Shown here piece by piece: positions 45,384 through 54,662 of a stretch of 64,000 bases of DNA. The stretch is from Halopseudomonas salegens (GTDB lineage Bacteria > Pseudomonadota > Gammaproteobacteria > Pseudomonadales > Pseudomonadaceae): the NCBI RefSeq assembly GCF_900105655.1, contig NZ_LT629787.1:2790001-2854000 (forward strand), written 5' to 3'. Every line of letters begins with the position of its first letter. The stretch's first letter is position 1. Both the position numbers and the translations under genes were made by a program. The notes under the pieces are model-generated. The model did not search any database, was not told where the DNA came from, and worked only from the letters and a program-made list of their open reading frames with translations.

Positions 45384-45938
45384 TCAGCGACGTACCGGGC
45401 GCTTCTGCAACTTGCGTTGCAGGGTGCGTCGGTGCATGCCCAGCGCCCGCGCAGTGGCAGAAATATTACCCTCATGTTCGGACAGTACGCGCTGAATGTG
45501 CTCCCATTGCAAGCGATCAACCGACATCGGGTGTTCCGGCACCAGGGTATCAGGGTCGGCCTGCTCGGACAGCAGCGCGGTCAATACATCATCAGCATCT
45601 GCCGGCTTGCAGATGTAATTGGTTGCACCGCGCTTGATCGCCTCCACTGCCGTGGTAATGCTCGAATAGCCGGTCAGAATGACCACTTTCAGATCGGGAT
45701 AGAGTTCGCGCAGACGCGGCAACAGCACCAGTCCCGAGTCGCCTTCCATTTTCAGGTCAAGCACGGCAAAGTCAGGCTGCTCTTCTCGGGCACGCTGCAT
45801 TGCCTCCTCCGCGTCCGCGGCGGTGGTCACGCGCAGGCCGCGCCGGCTCAATGAACGCGCCATGACGCGAGTAAAGGTCGGGTCATCATCGACCAGCAGC
45901 AACAAGGGCTGTTGCTCCGGTGCATTGTCATCAGTCAT
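45384..45938 (-). CDS. roxR: Redox response regulator RoxR (RegA/PrrA/ActR family)
   Basis: Single receiver domain (LLLVDDDPTFTRVMARSL, phospho-Asp in FAVLDLKMEGDSG, VILTGYSSITTAVEAI, Lys in ICKPADADD) joined by a short Pro linker to a Fis-type helix-turn-helix (GNISATARALGMHRRTLQRK, the invariant RegA-family HTH); 184 residues. In Pseudomonas RoxSR controls terminal oxidases, notably the cyanide-insensitive oxidase. Its start overlaps the 3' end of the kinase gene by eight bases. Confidence 0.9.
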   Translation of the reverse strand: MTDDNAPEQQPLLLLVDDDPTFTRVMARSLSRRGLRVTTAADAEEAMQRAREEQPDFAVLDLKMEGDSGLVLLPRLRELYPDLKVVILTGYSSITTAVEAIKRGATNYICKPADADDVLTALLSEQADPDTLVPEHPMSVDRLQWEHIQRVLSEHEGNISATARALGMHRRTLQRKLQKRPVRR

Positions 45939-47223
45939 CAGCCGTTTCCTCGTCAATCGGCAATACCACTTCGGTCAGGGTGCCACCGCCTTCCTGGTTG
46001 AACAAGCGCACACTGCCGCCCAAACGCTCAACCGCCGCCTGACTGAGAAACAACCCCAGACCCAGGCCTTTTTTGCCTTTGGTGGTGAAAAAGGCCGTGC
46101 CCAGTTGCTCGGCAATATGCAGTGGCACGCCCGGCCCCTGATCACGAATACGTACAAACAGCTTGTGCCCATGCCAGTCCAGGGTAATGGTAATCCCTTC
46201 CGGGCAGGCATCGGCAGCATTGTTCAGCAGGTTCAACATTGCCTGACCCAGTTCGGGAGTTACCCGCAGCGGGGGAATCGGTCCCGCTGGCAGCGGCAAC
46301 CACTGCCAGGCGGCTTCCGGGCGCATCAGTTGCCAGCGCGCCAGCAAGCTCTTCAGCCAGGTATCCGCTGCTTCGAGACGTTGTGGCTGTCGCCGGCTAT
46401 CTTCGGCACCACGCACCATCTGCTGCAAACTCACCTTGCACTGACTGACCTGCTGCTGCAACAAAGCCAGATCTTCGCGCATGTCGGCATCCTGACAGTC
46501 ATGCTGCATGTCCTTGAGCAGAACGCTCATGGTTGATAACGGCGTGGACAACTCATGCGCAGCGCCAGCAGCAACGCTGGCAATCCCCAGCAACTGGGCA
46601 TCGCGCAGACTCTGTTCACGGCTTTCCGCCAGGCGCTGGGCATGCTGGCGCAGGGCATCCGCCATGCGCACGACAAACAGACTGATCAGCCCCGCACTCA
46701 TGGCAAAGTTAAGCCACATGCCGATTACGTGCAGATTGATCCCGGGGGGGCCCACCGGCATCTGAAACGCCGGTAAAGGCTCGTACCAGATCAGCACGAT
46801 ACTGAAGGCCGCTACCGCCATACTGGCCAGAGCCAGGGTATACAGCCAGGGCAAGGTGGCAGCGGCAATGGTCAGGGGCACCAGATAATAAGACACAAAG
46901 GGATTGGTCGGCCCGCCGGAAAAGTGCAGCAAGACGCTGTGAATCAGAATATCGAACAGCAATTGCAGACTGAACTCCTGATCCGTCACGGGCCAGTCGC
47001 GCATCAGTCGCACCAGCGTCATCAGGGTGACCAGTGCGGACACTCCGAGAGTCAACAGCAACGCCGTCCACGGCAGAGGAAACCAGCCACTCAGATAGGC
47101 GCCCAGTACCGACAGGCTCTGCGCCAGCAATACCAGCACGCGAACCAGCAAAAGGCGCCAGAGATTTTGCCGCGAAGGTGACAGGGCGAGGGCGTTGGGG
47201 CTCATGAAAAACCGCTGGGACAC
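45931..47223 (-). CDS. roxS: Redox sensor histidine kinase RoxS (RegB/PrrB family)
   Basis: About 430 residues: six hydrophobic segments in the first ~200, including HFSGGPTNPFVSYYLVPLTI, the proposed quinone-sensing loop G-G-x-x-N-P-F of RegB; H-box AAGAAHELSTPLSTMSVLL; and HATPase motifs (LLNLLNNAADACPEG, RDQGPGV, KGLGLGLFLSQ). No redox Cys comparable with RegB Cys265 is evident in the H-box linker. I start at a GTG preceded by GGAG at eight bases; an ATG six codons later (47205) has no ribosome site. Confidence 0.88.
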   Translation of the reverse strand: MSQRFFMSPNALALSPSRQNLWRLLLVRVLVLLAQSLSVLGAYLSGWFPLPWTALLLTLGVSALVTLMTLVRLMRDWPVTDQEFSLQLLFDILIHSVLLHFSGGPTNPFVSYYLVPLTIAAATLPWLYTLALASMAVAAFSIVLIWYEPLPAFQMPVGPPGINLHVIGMWLNFAMSAGLISLFVVRMADALRQHAQRLAESREQSLRDAQLLGIASVAAGAAHELSTPLSTMSVLLKDMQHDCQDADMREDLALLQQQVSQCKVSLQQMVRGAEDSRRQPQRLEAADTWLKSLLARWQLMRPEAAWQWLPLPAGPIPPLRVTPELGQAMLNLLNNAADACPEGITITLDWHGHKLFVRIRDQGPGVPLHIAEQLGTAFFTTKGKKGLGLGLFLSQAAVERLGGSVRLFNQEGGGTLTEVVLPIDEETADD

Positions 47224-47357
47224 GAGAAAGACTCCAGTATAGGCGCTGCCATTGGCTGATTTCTGCGACACAGCGTCGCACAAAGTTGCGTCGACGTCAG
47301 CGGGAACCTGTTGCAAAACATCAGGTCTGACAGGCAACTACCTCAAAGGAAAATACC

Positions 47358-48080
47358 ATGCGCCCTGCTCCGTTTACTCGCAACACACTGACCCGGACTA
47401 CCGCTGTGATCGGACTGCTTGCCAGCCTGCTGCTCACTCTGCCAGCTCAAGCCGAGACTACCCGTTACAACCAGATTTCATTGCGTGCAGAAGCTCAGCA
47501 GGCGATCAATAACGATACCCTGAGCGTGGTGTTGTATGCCGAAGAGCAACACGCTGACCCGGCAACACTGGCCGAGCGCATCAGCCAGCGGGTCAATCAG
47601 GCGCTGGACACTGCCCGCGAGGTCGAGGGCGTTCAGGTCGCCAGCGGCAGCCGCCGCAGCCACCCGGTTTATGATGACAAGCGCAAAAACATTGTCGCCT
47701 GGCGCGAGCGCGCGGAAATCCGCCTGGAAAGCAATGATTTTGCCACCCTGTCCATACTGACCGGCGAATTGCTCACGGATTTGTCACTCTCCGGCATGCA
47801 GTTCAGCCTGTCACCCGCTGCCCGTCAGGCCAGTGAAGACGCCTTGCTGGCCGATGCCATTGACGCGTTTCGCCAGCGTGCCGACCTGGTAACCGAACAG
47901 CTGGGCGGCAGTGGATACCAGATTGTCAGCCTCAACCTGCAGACGCAGTCTGCCGGCCCGCACTACCCGCGTGCTGCCACGATGATGCGGGCTGAAGCCG
48001 ACAGTGTCACTCCCGACCTCGAAGCCGGTGAAGCCAGCGTCAGCGTGCATGCCGACGGTGTCATCGAAGTAGAACTCTGA
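47358..48080 (+). CDS. SIMPL domain exported protein
   Basis: 240 residues, signal peptide with TAVIGLLASLLLTLPAQA, then a SIMPL/DUF541 fold: YNQISLRAEAQQAINNDTLS, ERISQRVNQALDTAREVEGV, VQVASGSRRSHPVYDDKR. E. coli YggE-like relatives form periplasmic channels or affect oxidative stress. AAAGGAAA precedes the ATG. Divergent from roxS with a 134-base shared regulatory region. Confidence 0.85.
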   Translation: MRPAPFTRNTLTRTTAVIGLLASLLLTLPAQAETTRYNQISLRAEAQQAINNDTLSVVLYAEEQHADPATLAERISQRVNQALDTAREVEGVQVASGSRRSHPVYDDKRKNIVAWRERAEIRLESNDFATLSILTGELLTDLSLSGMQFSLSPAARQASEDALLADAIDAFRQRADLVTEQLGGSGYQIVSLNLQTQSAGPHYPRAATMMRAEADSVTPDLEAGEASVSVHADGVIEVEL

Positions 48081-48111
48081 ACAGAACTGCAGCGGACCTT
48101 GCGGCCCGACA

Positions 48112-48327
48112 TCAGGGCCGCATGAAGGTGTAATCGGCGTCGTCATCCAGGTTGTCGGCGAGAAACTCAAGCTCATGGCGAATGTCCGCCTGACTGCGAC
48201 TGCGTTTGTACACCGTAATCACTTCCGCCAACAGTGCTCTCGCGATCGCTTGCTCATCAAACCCCTGTTGTTGACCCTGCGCCAACGCTTGCTGCATGAC
48301 CTCTTTGGCCAGGCTGAATGCTGTCAT
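48112..48327 (-). CDS. Small conserved protein, unknown function
   Basis: 71 residues, acidic and helical (SLAKEVMQQALAQGQQQGFD, then HELEFLADNLDDDADYTFMR). GGGGAG lies before the ATG, a strong ribosome site, and codon use matches its neighbours, so it is a real gene. No domain recognised. Convergent with the SIMPL gene. Confidence 0.65.
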   Translation of the reverse strand: MTAFSLAKEVMQQALAQGQQQGFDEQAIARALLAEVITVYKRSRSQADIRHELEFLADNLDDDADYTFMRP

Positions 48328-48405
48328 GTCTATCTCCCCGGATGGGCATAAAGTGGGCGAAAACCCGATTAAAGCAAATTCTCGTCAGCCGACCCTTGAT
48401 CTGGC

Positions 48406-49092
48406 TCAGGATTCTGGTGGCGGATCAAAGGGTTCCTGCAGATAGCGATCGTCATCAAACGTGTCGACCCATTGCGGATAGAACACCACCAGCCCGGCAA
48501 TCAGCATGCCATTCACAAAGGCTTCCGGAAACAGTATCAATAGCAGGTAGGCAAAGTACTCCCACAGCGCGTAAAGCTCGCCCAGCGCACCGGACCACCA
48601 GAGCAGGAACATAGCCCCCAGCAAGCTGGCCAGGCCGGCCAGCGCAGCCCCGAAAAAGCCGCAAACGAAAATATATACAAACAGGTTGCGCGGCTGCCAG
48701 CGCTCCAGTACCTGCCAGACCAGCATGGTTACCAGCACCGGCAAGCCAATGCGAATCAGGGCATTGGCGCCCAGCCCAGCCAGCTCATCCTGCCCCAGCA
48801 CAAGCAACAGCAGCTGGGCCAGAGTGCCCGCGACCACCGCCAGAGGCCAGTTGAGCAACAACACCACAGCCGTCATACCGAGGAAGTGAAACGTCAGGCC
48901 ATTATCGAACTCACGCCGTACCAGCCACATCAGCAGCAGGAACAACGCGGCCCCGAAAAGCAGGTGCTGGCGCCGGCTGTCGGCCAGCAATTCCACCCAG
49001 CGCACGCGAATCAAGGCCCAGCCAAGCAGCGCAAGATACATCGCAAGGGTCAGCACCACCTGAACCGTGGTAAGCAAGCTGGCAGTGAACAT
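48406..49092 (-). CDS. CbiM-like energy-coupling permease family protein
   Basis: 228 residues, six to seven hydrophobic segments (VVLTLAMYLALLGWALIRV, LLLVLGQDELAGLGANALIR, IFVCGFFGAALAGLASLLGA, LFPEAFVNGMLIAGLVVFYP). The H-F-L-G-M-T and P-E-A-F-x-N-G-M patterns match the CbiM-type S/membrane component of cobalt/nickel ECF transporters, but no CbiQ/CbiO partner is nearby and the metal-binding N-terminal His is absent, so its function is uncertain. GGAG five bases before the ATG at 49092 decides the start. Confidence 0.7.
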   Translation of the reverse strand: MFTASLLTTVQVVLTLAMYLALLGWALIRVRWVELLADSRRQHLLFGAALFLLLMWLVRREFDNGLTFHFLGMTAVVLLLNWPLAVVAGTLAQLLLLVLGQDELAGLGANALIRIGLPVLVTMLVWQVLERWQPRNLFVYIFVCGFFGAALAGLASLLGAMFLLWWSGALGELYALWEYFAYLLLILFPEAFVNGMLIAGLVVFYPQWVDTFDDDRYLQEPFDPPPES

Positions 49093-49248
49093 GACAACTC
49101 CGCGCAACAGATATAGTGGAAAACAGTTTATCAGCCACGCCATCCGGGTATAGCTGGAAAAATGGCCAGTAGCGAGTAGAATGATGACAAAGTCAGTCAA
49201 GCCTGCCGCGCGGCACCGCATCGCGCCCGAAACAACAAAGGTCATCCC

Positions 49249-49425
49249 ATGCCCGGCAAACTCTATCCTGAAGATCAGAAACGTGTTGAGGAATACCTGA
49301 GCTCCCCGACCCACCAGGTTGAGCGCAAGCCCTTCAACGTCTGGCTGCTGCTCGGCGGCATCACCCTGATGGTTATCTTCATGGGTCTGCTGTCCCGCCT
49401 GCTGTCCTGGTTCGCATTGGGCTGA
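49249..49425 (+). CDS. DUF3094 family small membrane protein
   Basis: 58 residues: hydrophilic start MPGKLYPEDQKRVEEYLSSP, then one transmembrane segment (VWLLLGGITLMVIFMGLLS). Matches the small Pseudomonas DUF3094 family in length and in the P-E-D-x-x-R-V-E-E-Y-L opening. I recall it next to a type II NADH dehydrogenase in other pseudomonads, as here (54 bases upstream of ndh). Possibly a membrane partner of that enzyme; this is inference. Confidence 0.78.
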   Translation: MPGKLYPEDQKRVEEYLSSPTHQVERKPFNVWLLLGGITLMVIFMGLLSRLLSWFALG

Positions 49426-49478
49426 AGACCACCACGCATCGACTGACGTTCGCTTCCATAGTCTAGTGAGTCAACATC

Positions 49479-50807
49479 ATGTCGCATGCACACACTTCAT
49501 CTTCCCCACCCCACATTGTCGTGGTCGGCGGCGGCGCGGGTGGCCTTGAACTGGCCACCCGCCTCGGCCGCAGCCTCGGACGCAAGAACAAAGCCCGCAT
49601 CACACTGATTGATGCCAACATGACTCACATCTGGAAGCCGCTTCTGCATGAAGTGGCGGCCGGTTCACTGAACTCCACCGAAGACGAACTCAACTATGTG
49701 GCCCAGGCCAAGTGGAATCATTTCCACTTCCAGCTGGGCCGCATGTGCGGGCTTGACCGCGAACGACGCGAGATTCAACTGGAGCCGATTGCCGACGAAC
49801 AGGGCAGCGAGCTCATCCCCTCACGCTGCATCAGCTATGACTACCTGGTGATAGCCGTCGGCAGCACCACCAATGATTTCAATACGCCCGGAGCGAATGC
49901 GCATTGCCTGTTCCTCGACACCCGCACCCAGGCCGAACGCTTTCACCGCCGGCTGCTCAATCAGTACATGAAAGCCCATGCCCGCGGGGTCGACATGACG
50001 CCGGAAAAAATCAATCTGGCAATTATTGGTGCTGGCGCCACAGGTGTCGAGCTGGCGGCCGAACTGCATCACGCAGCACGGCTACTGAGCACCTATGGCA
50101 TGGAAGGCATAAACCCTGAAGACCTCAACATCCACCTCATCGAAGCCAGCGAAAGGGTCCTGCCCGCGCTGCCGGAACGTATCAGCGAGCCGGTGAGCAA
50201 GATACTCAAGGATCTTGGCGTGCGCGTGATCACCGGCTCCCCGGTGGCAGAAATCACCGCAGATGCCCTGATTCTGAAAAATGGTCAGAGTATTCCTGCA
50301 TCGCTGAAAGTCTGGGCTGCCGGCATACGGGGTCCAGGCTTTCTGGCCGAGCTGGGACTGAGCACCAACCGGATTCAGCAAATCCATGTCCACCGGACGC
50401 TGCAAAGCGTGGACGACCCGCGCATCTTTGCTTTCGGTGATTGTGCCGCCTGCCCAATGGATGACAGCGAGAATTCACCTATGGTGCCGCCGCGTGCCCA
50501 GGCTGCGCACCAGCAGGCCAGCCTGATGTTCAAGAACTTCAAACGCCTGCTGGCCGACAAACCGCTGCAGGCATTCGAATACCGCGACTATGGCTCGCTG
50601 ATTTCACTGTCCAGCTTCAGTGCCGTCGGCAACCTGATGGGCAACCTGACCGGCAACGTAATGCTAGAAGGCAAGTTGGCGCGAATGTTCTATGTCTCCC
50701 TCTACCGGCTGCACCAGATGGCCCTGTACGGCGTTTCCCGCACCATACTGCTGATGCTCAGCGACCAGATCGGACGCAGTACCGAGCCGCGTCTGAAGCT
50801 GCACTGA
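49479..50807 (+). CDS. ndh: Type II NADH dehydrogenase
   Basis: Single-subunit FAD enzyme at the inner membrane transferring electrons from NADH to quinone without proton pumping. Seen: FAD motif IVVVGGGAGGLELATRLG, THIWKPLLHEVAAGS, NADH motif LAIIGAGATGVELAAEL, FAFGDCAACP and the quinone-site PPRAQAAHQQA; 442 residues, with the C-terminal amphipathic membrane-binding part (YRLHQMALYGVSRTILLML). The small DUF3094 gene precedes it. Confidence 0.93.
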   Translation: MSHAHTSSSPPHIVVVGGGAGGLELATRLGRSLGRKNKARITLIDANMTHIWKPLLHEVAAGSLNSTEDELNYVAQAKWNHFHFQLGRMCGLDRERREIQLEPIADEQGSELIPSRCISYDYLVIAVGSTTNDFNTPGANAHCLFLDTRTQAERFHRRLLNQYMKAHARGVDMTPEKINLAIIGAGATGVELAAELHHAARLLSTYGMEGINPEDLNIHLIEASERVLPALPERISEPVSKILKDLGVRVITGSPVAEITADALILKNGQSIPASLKVWAAGIRGPGFLAELGLSTNRIQQIHVHRTLQSVDDPRIFAFGDCAACPMDDSENSPMVPPRAQAAHQQASLMFKNFKRLLADKPLQAFEYRDYGSLISLSSFSAVGNLMGNLTGNVMLEGKLARMFYVSLYRLHQMALYGVSRTILLMLSDQIGRSTEPRLKLH

Positions 50808-50906
50808 GGGCGTTTGATTGCCGCTTGCCGCAGCAGATCGCCGGCCAGCGGCAATACTGAACGCAGTTCGGAAATTAACCGGAAAATCAGGCTTTCAATC
50901 AGCAGG

Positions 50907-50936
50907 AAAAAAGCGAAGACTTGCGCGAAGCGCGCT
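50907..50936 (-). terminator. Possible terminator of the tRNA operon
   Basis: On the minus strand GCGCG-CTT-CGCGC is followed by AAGTCTTCGC and six T, about 30 bases beyond tRNA-Lys. The distance between stem and T-run is large, so confidence is limited. Confidence 0.4.
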
Positions 50937-50967
50937 GACAACGGATCGCCCGAGCACGGCGAGAGAA

Positions 50968-51043
50968 TGGTGGGTCGTGTAGGATTCGAACCTACGACCA
51001 ATTGGTTAAAAGCCAACTGCTCTACCAACTGAGCTAACGACCC
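50968..51043 (-). tRNA. tRNA-Lys (anticodon TTT)
   Basis: 76 bases including an encoded CCA. Acceptor GGGTCGT/ACGACCC, D-arm AGCTCAGTTGGTAGAGC, anticodon loop CTTTTAA, T-arm GTAGGTTCGAATCCTAC. Third gene of the Asn-Pro-Lys cluster. Confidence 0.97.
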
Positions 51044-51059
51044 GTATGCTCATTCAAGA

Positions 51060-51136
51060 TGGTCGGGGTAGAGGGATTCGAACTCTCGACATCCTGCTCC
51101 CAAAGCAGGCGCGCTACCAGGCTGCGCTATACCCCG
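51060..51136 (-). tRNA. tRNA-Pro (anticodon TGG)
   Basis: 77 bases including CCA. Acceptor CGGGGTA/TACCCCG, D-arm AGCGCAGCCTGGTAGCGC, anticodon loop TTTGGGA, T-arm GAGAGTTCGAATCCCTC. The 16-base spacer to tRNA-Lys implies co-transcription. Confidence 0.97.
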
Positions 51137-51156
51137 ATCTTGTATCTTGTATCAGA

Positions 51157-51232
51157 TGGCTCCGCGACCAGGACTCGAACCTGGGACCCAATGATTAACA
51201 GTCATTTGCTCTACCAACTGAGCTATCGCGGA
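51157..51232 (-). tRNA. tRNA-Asn (anticodon GTT)
   Basis: 76 bases including CCA. Acceptor TCCGCGA/TCGCGGA, D-arm AGCTCAGTTGGTAGAGC, anticodon loop TGTTAAT, T-arm CCAGGTTCGAGTCCTGG. First gene of the cluster, ~60 bases from its promoter. Confidence 0.97.
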
Positions 51233-51295
51233 ATTACCTTCTAAATACTCAGCCGGGTATTCTGTATGGCTACATATCCCCTGCCGAGGCGCGCC

Positions 51296-51323
51296 ATTTT
51301 ACCGGTCCGGGCGAAGCTGTCAA
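51296..51323 (-). promoter_or_regulatory. Strong sigma-70 promoter of the tRNA operon
   Basis: On the minus strand TTGACA (exact -35), 16-base spacer, TAAAAT (-10), followed by a GC-rich GGCGCGCC discriminator, the form typical of stringently controlled stable-RNA promoters. Confidence 0.85.
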
Positions 51324-51408
51324 GCTTGAAATTACCTTTCTTGGCAATGACTTGGCGAAGCAGCAAAAACGTCTGCCATTTTCCTTCCAAACAACGGCCA
51401 GATACGAC

Positions 51409-51432
51409 AAAACCCGCCATTCGGCGGGTTTT
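51409..51432. terminator. Rho-independent terminator after pckA
   Basis: AAAACCCGCC, ATTC loop, GGCGGGTTTT: perfect 10-bp stem, about 20 bases past the pckA stop. Confidence 0.9.
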
Positions 51433-51454
51433 GTCAGTCAACCAACGGGCTCTA

Positions 51455-52999
51455 TCAGAGCTGTGGGCCGGCAGCCACGATGCCAGGGTCCACCTCGAAC
51501 TTCTTGAAGTTCTCGATAAACTTGCCAGCCAGCTCCTGCGCCGCTGCATCATAGGCAGCACCATCTGACCAGGTGTTGCGCGGGTTGAGCAGACGGGTTT
51601 CCACGCCTGGCACAGCTACCGGTACATCCAGATTGATCACCGGTACGTGCTCGGTGGTGGTACCCGCCAGCACACCGGACTGGATAGCAGCAATAATGGC
51701 CCGAGTGGTGGGAATGCTGAAGCGCTTGCCAACCCCGTAGGAGCCACCGGTCCAGCCGGTATTGACCAGGTACACCTTGCTGTTGAAAGCATTGATGCGC
51801 TTGATCAGCAGCTCGGCATACTCACCAGCAGGGCGCGGGAAGAAGGGAGCGCCAAAGCAGGTAGAGAAGGTCGACTTGATGCCGTCACCGGACCCCATCT
51901 CGGTAGAACCAACCAGCGCGGTGTAACCGGACAGGAAGTGATAGGCCGCCTGTTCGTTGTTGAGGATAGATACCGGCGGCAGAACGCCGGTCAGGTCGCA
52001 GGTGAGGAAGATGATCGCATTCGGTTCACCGGCCCGGTTGGCCTCGACCCGCTTCTCGACGTGTTCCAGCGGATAAGCGACCCGGGTGTTCTGGGTCAGG
52101 CTGACGTCAGTGTAATCAGCAGTGCGTGTTTCCGGGTCGATCACCACATTCTCGATGATGGAGCCGAACTTGATTGCTTTCCAGATCACCGGCTCGTTCT
52201 TTTCCGACAGGTCGATGCACTTGGCGTAGCAACCACCTTCGATGTTGAACACGCTGCCTGTCGCCCAGCCGTGCTCGTCATCACCAATCAGGTTACGAGC
52301 CGGATCAGCCGACAGGGTGGTCTTGCCGGTACCGGACAAGCCGAAGAACAGGGTGGTATCACCCTCGTCACCGACGTTGGCGGCACAATGCATGGGCAGT
52401 ACGTCCTTGGCCGGCAACAGGAAGTTCTGTACCGAGAACATGGCTTTCTTCATTTCACCGGCATACTGCATACCGGCCAACAGCACCTTGCGCTGGGCGA
52501 AGTTGATGATCACGCAGCCATCGCTGTTGGTGCCATCGCGTTCCGGCTCACAGGTAAAATGCGGTGCGTTGATGATCTGCCACTCACCCTTGTTCGATGG
52601 ATTGAACTGTTCCGGGTTGATGAACAAGGTACGACCAAAGATGTTGTGCCAGGCGGTTTCGGTCTGCATCACGATCGGCAGATAGTGCTCGGGATCGGCA
52701 CCCACGTGTACATGGGAAACGAAACTGTCGCTGGCCTTGAGGTAATCGGCAACACGCGTCCACAGGGCATCGAACTTGTCCGCCGGGAAGGGGCGGTTGA
52801 TCGCACCCCAGGCAATCGCATCCTGGGTAGACGGCTCTTCGACAATAAAGCGATCCATCGGGGAGCGACCGGTGCGCTCGCCCGTCTTGACCACCAGGGC
52901 GCCAGTATCAGCCAGTCGACCTTCATTGCGCTGAATGGCCAGTTCGATCAGGTGAGCAATACTCAGATCGGTATAAACGGTATTGGTTGCTTGCGTCAT
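51455..52999 (-). CDS. pckA: Phosphoenolpyruvate carboxykinase (ATP)
   Basis: Gluconeogenic enzyme converting oxaloacetate + ATP to PEP + CO2. Seen: [14 protein letters not shown], kinase-1 P-loop [14 protein letters not shown], metal site [20 protein letters not shown] and the terminal [14 protein letters not shown]; 514 residues. The frame is open 16 codons further, but [13 protein letters not shown] after AGAGGACGACG is the natural start. A CATAAT -10-like element lies at the complement of 53120-53125. Next to hslO/hslR/rim genes as in Pseudomonas aeruginosa. Confidence 0.95.
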   Translation of the reverse strand: MTQATNTVYTDLSIAHLIELAIQRNEGRLADTGALVVKTGERTGRSPMDRFIVEEPSTQDAIAWGAINRPFPADKFDALWTRVADYLKASDSFVSHVHVGADPEHYLPIVMQTETAWHNIFGRTLFINPEQFNPSNKGEWQIINAPHFTCEPERDGTNSDGCVIINFAQRKVLLAGMQYAGEMKKAMFSVQNFLLPAKDVLPMHCAANVGDEGDTTLFFGLSGTGKTTLSADPARNLIGDDEHGWATGSVFNIEGGCYAKCIDLSEKNEPVIWKAIKFGSIIENVVIDPETRTADYTDVSLTQNTRVAYPLEHVEKRVEANRAGEPNAIIFLTCDLTGVLPPVSILNNEQAAYHFLSGYTALVGSTEMGSGDGIKSTFSTCFGAPFFPRPAGEYAELLIKRINAFNSKVYLVNTGWTGGSYGVGKRFSIPTTRAIIAAIQSGVLAGTTTEHVPVINLDVPVAVPGVETRLLNPRNTWSDGAAYDAAAQELAGKFIENFKKFEVDPGIVAAGPQL

Positions 53000-53211
53000 C
53001 AAACGTCGTCCTCTTCGGCTCTGACCGAACTCTCCATAAGACCGCAAACGGTCTCGGCACGGGGGATATCTGGGTTTGTACTGCTCGTGTTCAGCGCTGG
53101 GTCAGCGCGCAGGCGCGCCATTATGCCAAAAAAAACCGGACGGCGCTAAACCCTTGCTGAACTATCTGTTCAATAACGCCAATAGGCTCTTGCTATTTAT
53201 CAGCCAGGACC

Positions 53212-54099
53212 TCAATGCAGCCGCTGGGCCTGCTCAGCAGCGCGATCAAACAAGGTTTCCAGCGCAGCAGCATCAAACAGGTAACGCTGGTTGCAGAACT
53301 GGCAGTCAATTTCAATTTCGCCCTCACGCTCGGCCAGCAGCGCCATGGCATCTTCGCGTCCGAGGCTGATCAGGGCATTGCCCGAACGCTCGGCCGAGCA
53401 ACTGCAATGGAAACGCACCGGTCGCGGAGTGAACAGACGCACTGCTTCCTGATGGAACAGCCGATGCAGAATGGTTTCATTGTCCAATGCCAGCTGTTCT
53501 TCCGGCGTCAGACTGGCAGCCAGCACCGTTAGATGCTCCCAGGCTATGGCACGCGCTTCGGGGTCGGTCACCCGGTCCGCCGGCAAGGCCTGCAGCAGAA
53601 ACCCACGCGCCTTGCGGCCATCGGCCTGCAAACGAAAGCGCGTTGGCAGCTGCTCCGAGGTAGCAAAATACCCGTTGAGCGCCTCCGCCAGGGTGGTGCC
53701 TTCAAGCGAGACAATGCCCTGATAGCGTTGACCGTTTTCCGGATCGATGGTGATCGCCAATACGCCACCCGGCATCAGTTCATGCAGTGCCTGCGAAGAC
53801 TGCACATTGTCGTCGTAACGGGCAATGCCACGCACTTCCTGATCACTTGAACACTCCACCATCAGCGTGGATACCGGCCCGGAAGAGCGCGCCTGCAATA
53901 TGAGCAAACCGTCAAACTTGAGCGTGGTCGAGAGCAATACGGCGGCTGCCAGCATTTCCCCCAGCAACACCTTGACCGGTTCCGGATAAGGGTGGCGGGA
54001 AAGAATGTCCTGGTAGCTGTGCTCCAGGGTGGCGATTTCGCCACGCACGTCCTGATCGTCAAAAAGAAAGCGTTGCGTGGTATCCAGAGCTGCGGACAT
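53212..54099 (-). CDS. hslO: Redox-regulated chaperone Hsp33
   Basis: Holdase activated by disulfide formation under oxidative heat stress. 295 residues; N-terminal substrate domain (TQRFLFDDQDVRGEI, PVSTLMVECSSDQEVRGIARY) and the C-terminal zinc/redox switch with four Cys (FHCSCSAERS and CQFCNQRY, the C-x-C / C-x-x-C pattern). AGG lies eight bases before the ATG. Downstream of hslR on the same strand after 70 bases, the conserved heat-shock pair. Confidence 0.95.
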   Translation of the reverse strand: MSAALDTTQRFLFDDQDVRGEIATLEHSYQDILSRHPYPEPVKVLLGEMLAAAVLLSTTLKFDGLLILQARSSGPVSTLMVECSSDQEVRGIARYDDNVQSSQALHELMPGGVLAITIDPENGQRYQGIVSLEGTTLAEALNGYFATSEQLPTRFRLQADGRKARGFLLQALPADRVTDPEARAIAWEHLTVLAASLTPEEQLALDNETILHRLFHQEAVRLFTPRPVRFHCSCSAERSGNALISLGREDAMALLAEREGEIEIDCQFCNQRYLFDAAALETLFDRAAEQAQRLH

Positions 54100-54169
54100 G
54101 GCGATAAACCTGCAAAGGGAAAGATTATACCTCATGCACCCATAAAATCAGTGCGTTGCCTACCAAGCG

Positions 54170-54580
54170 TCAGTCATCACCCAGATCCCGCTGATCACGG
54201 AAGCGGTGAATTTGCCGACGCTGTTTTTTTGTCGGCCGCTGTTCACTGATCACTGCCCCGGCGCCCATGGCCTTGCGCTGGGCCGCAGCCGCTTCCCGGC
54301 GCTGCATACTGGCCTCGGTCTCGCGATACAGCAGCTGAGCTTCCGGCGCGCCACGACGCTGACCGCTCAATGCCAACACTTCCACCTCGCGGTTATCAAA
54401 ACCCTGGCGAATGGTCAGCAAGTCGCCCAGGCGCGGCTCTTTCGAGGGCTTGCAGCGCTCACCCTGGCACTGCACCTTGCCGCCTTCTATAGCGGCCTTG
54501 GCCAGATTGCGGGTCTTGAAAAAGCGCGCGGCCCACAACCATTTGTCCAACCGCACCTTGTTGTCATCTTTTTCTGCCAT
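54170..54580 (-). CDS. hslR: Ribosome-associated heat shock protein Hsp15 (S4 domain)
   Basis: 136 residues. S4 RNA-binding domain at the start (VRLDKWLWAARFFKTRNLAKAAIEGG, LGDLLTIRQG) and a basic tail (RPTKKQRRQIHRFRDQR). Hsp15 binds stalled 50S subunits carrying nascent chains. Precedes hslO, probably one operon. Confidence 0.92.
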   Translation of the reverse strand: MAEKDDNKVRLDKWLWAARFFKTRNLAKAAIEGGKVQCQGERCKPSKEPRLGDLLTIRQGFDNREVEVLALSGQRRGAPEAQLLYRETEASMQRREAAAAQRKAMGAGAVISEQRPTKKQRRQIHRFRDQRDLGDD

Positions 54581-54662
54581 CTGTTGCGCTCTGCTATCTT
54601 GTCGTAAACCCCATCATGCCCCATGATGCGCGCCAAGCCGCTGGGCACTTGCGAGGTCCGTG

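Noticed and set aside
44460..45854. 464-codon open frame antisense to the amino acid dehydrogenase and roxR
   Set aside because: Spans two well supported genes on the other strand and has no domain.
51647..53149. 500-codon open frame antisense to pckA
   Set aside because: Shadow of pckA, which has all catalytic motifs; the antisense protein is Gly/Arg/Val-rich without a recognisable domain.
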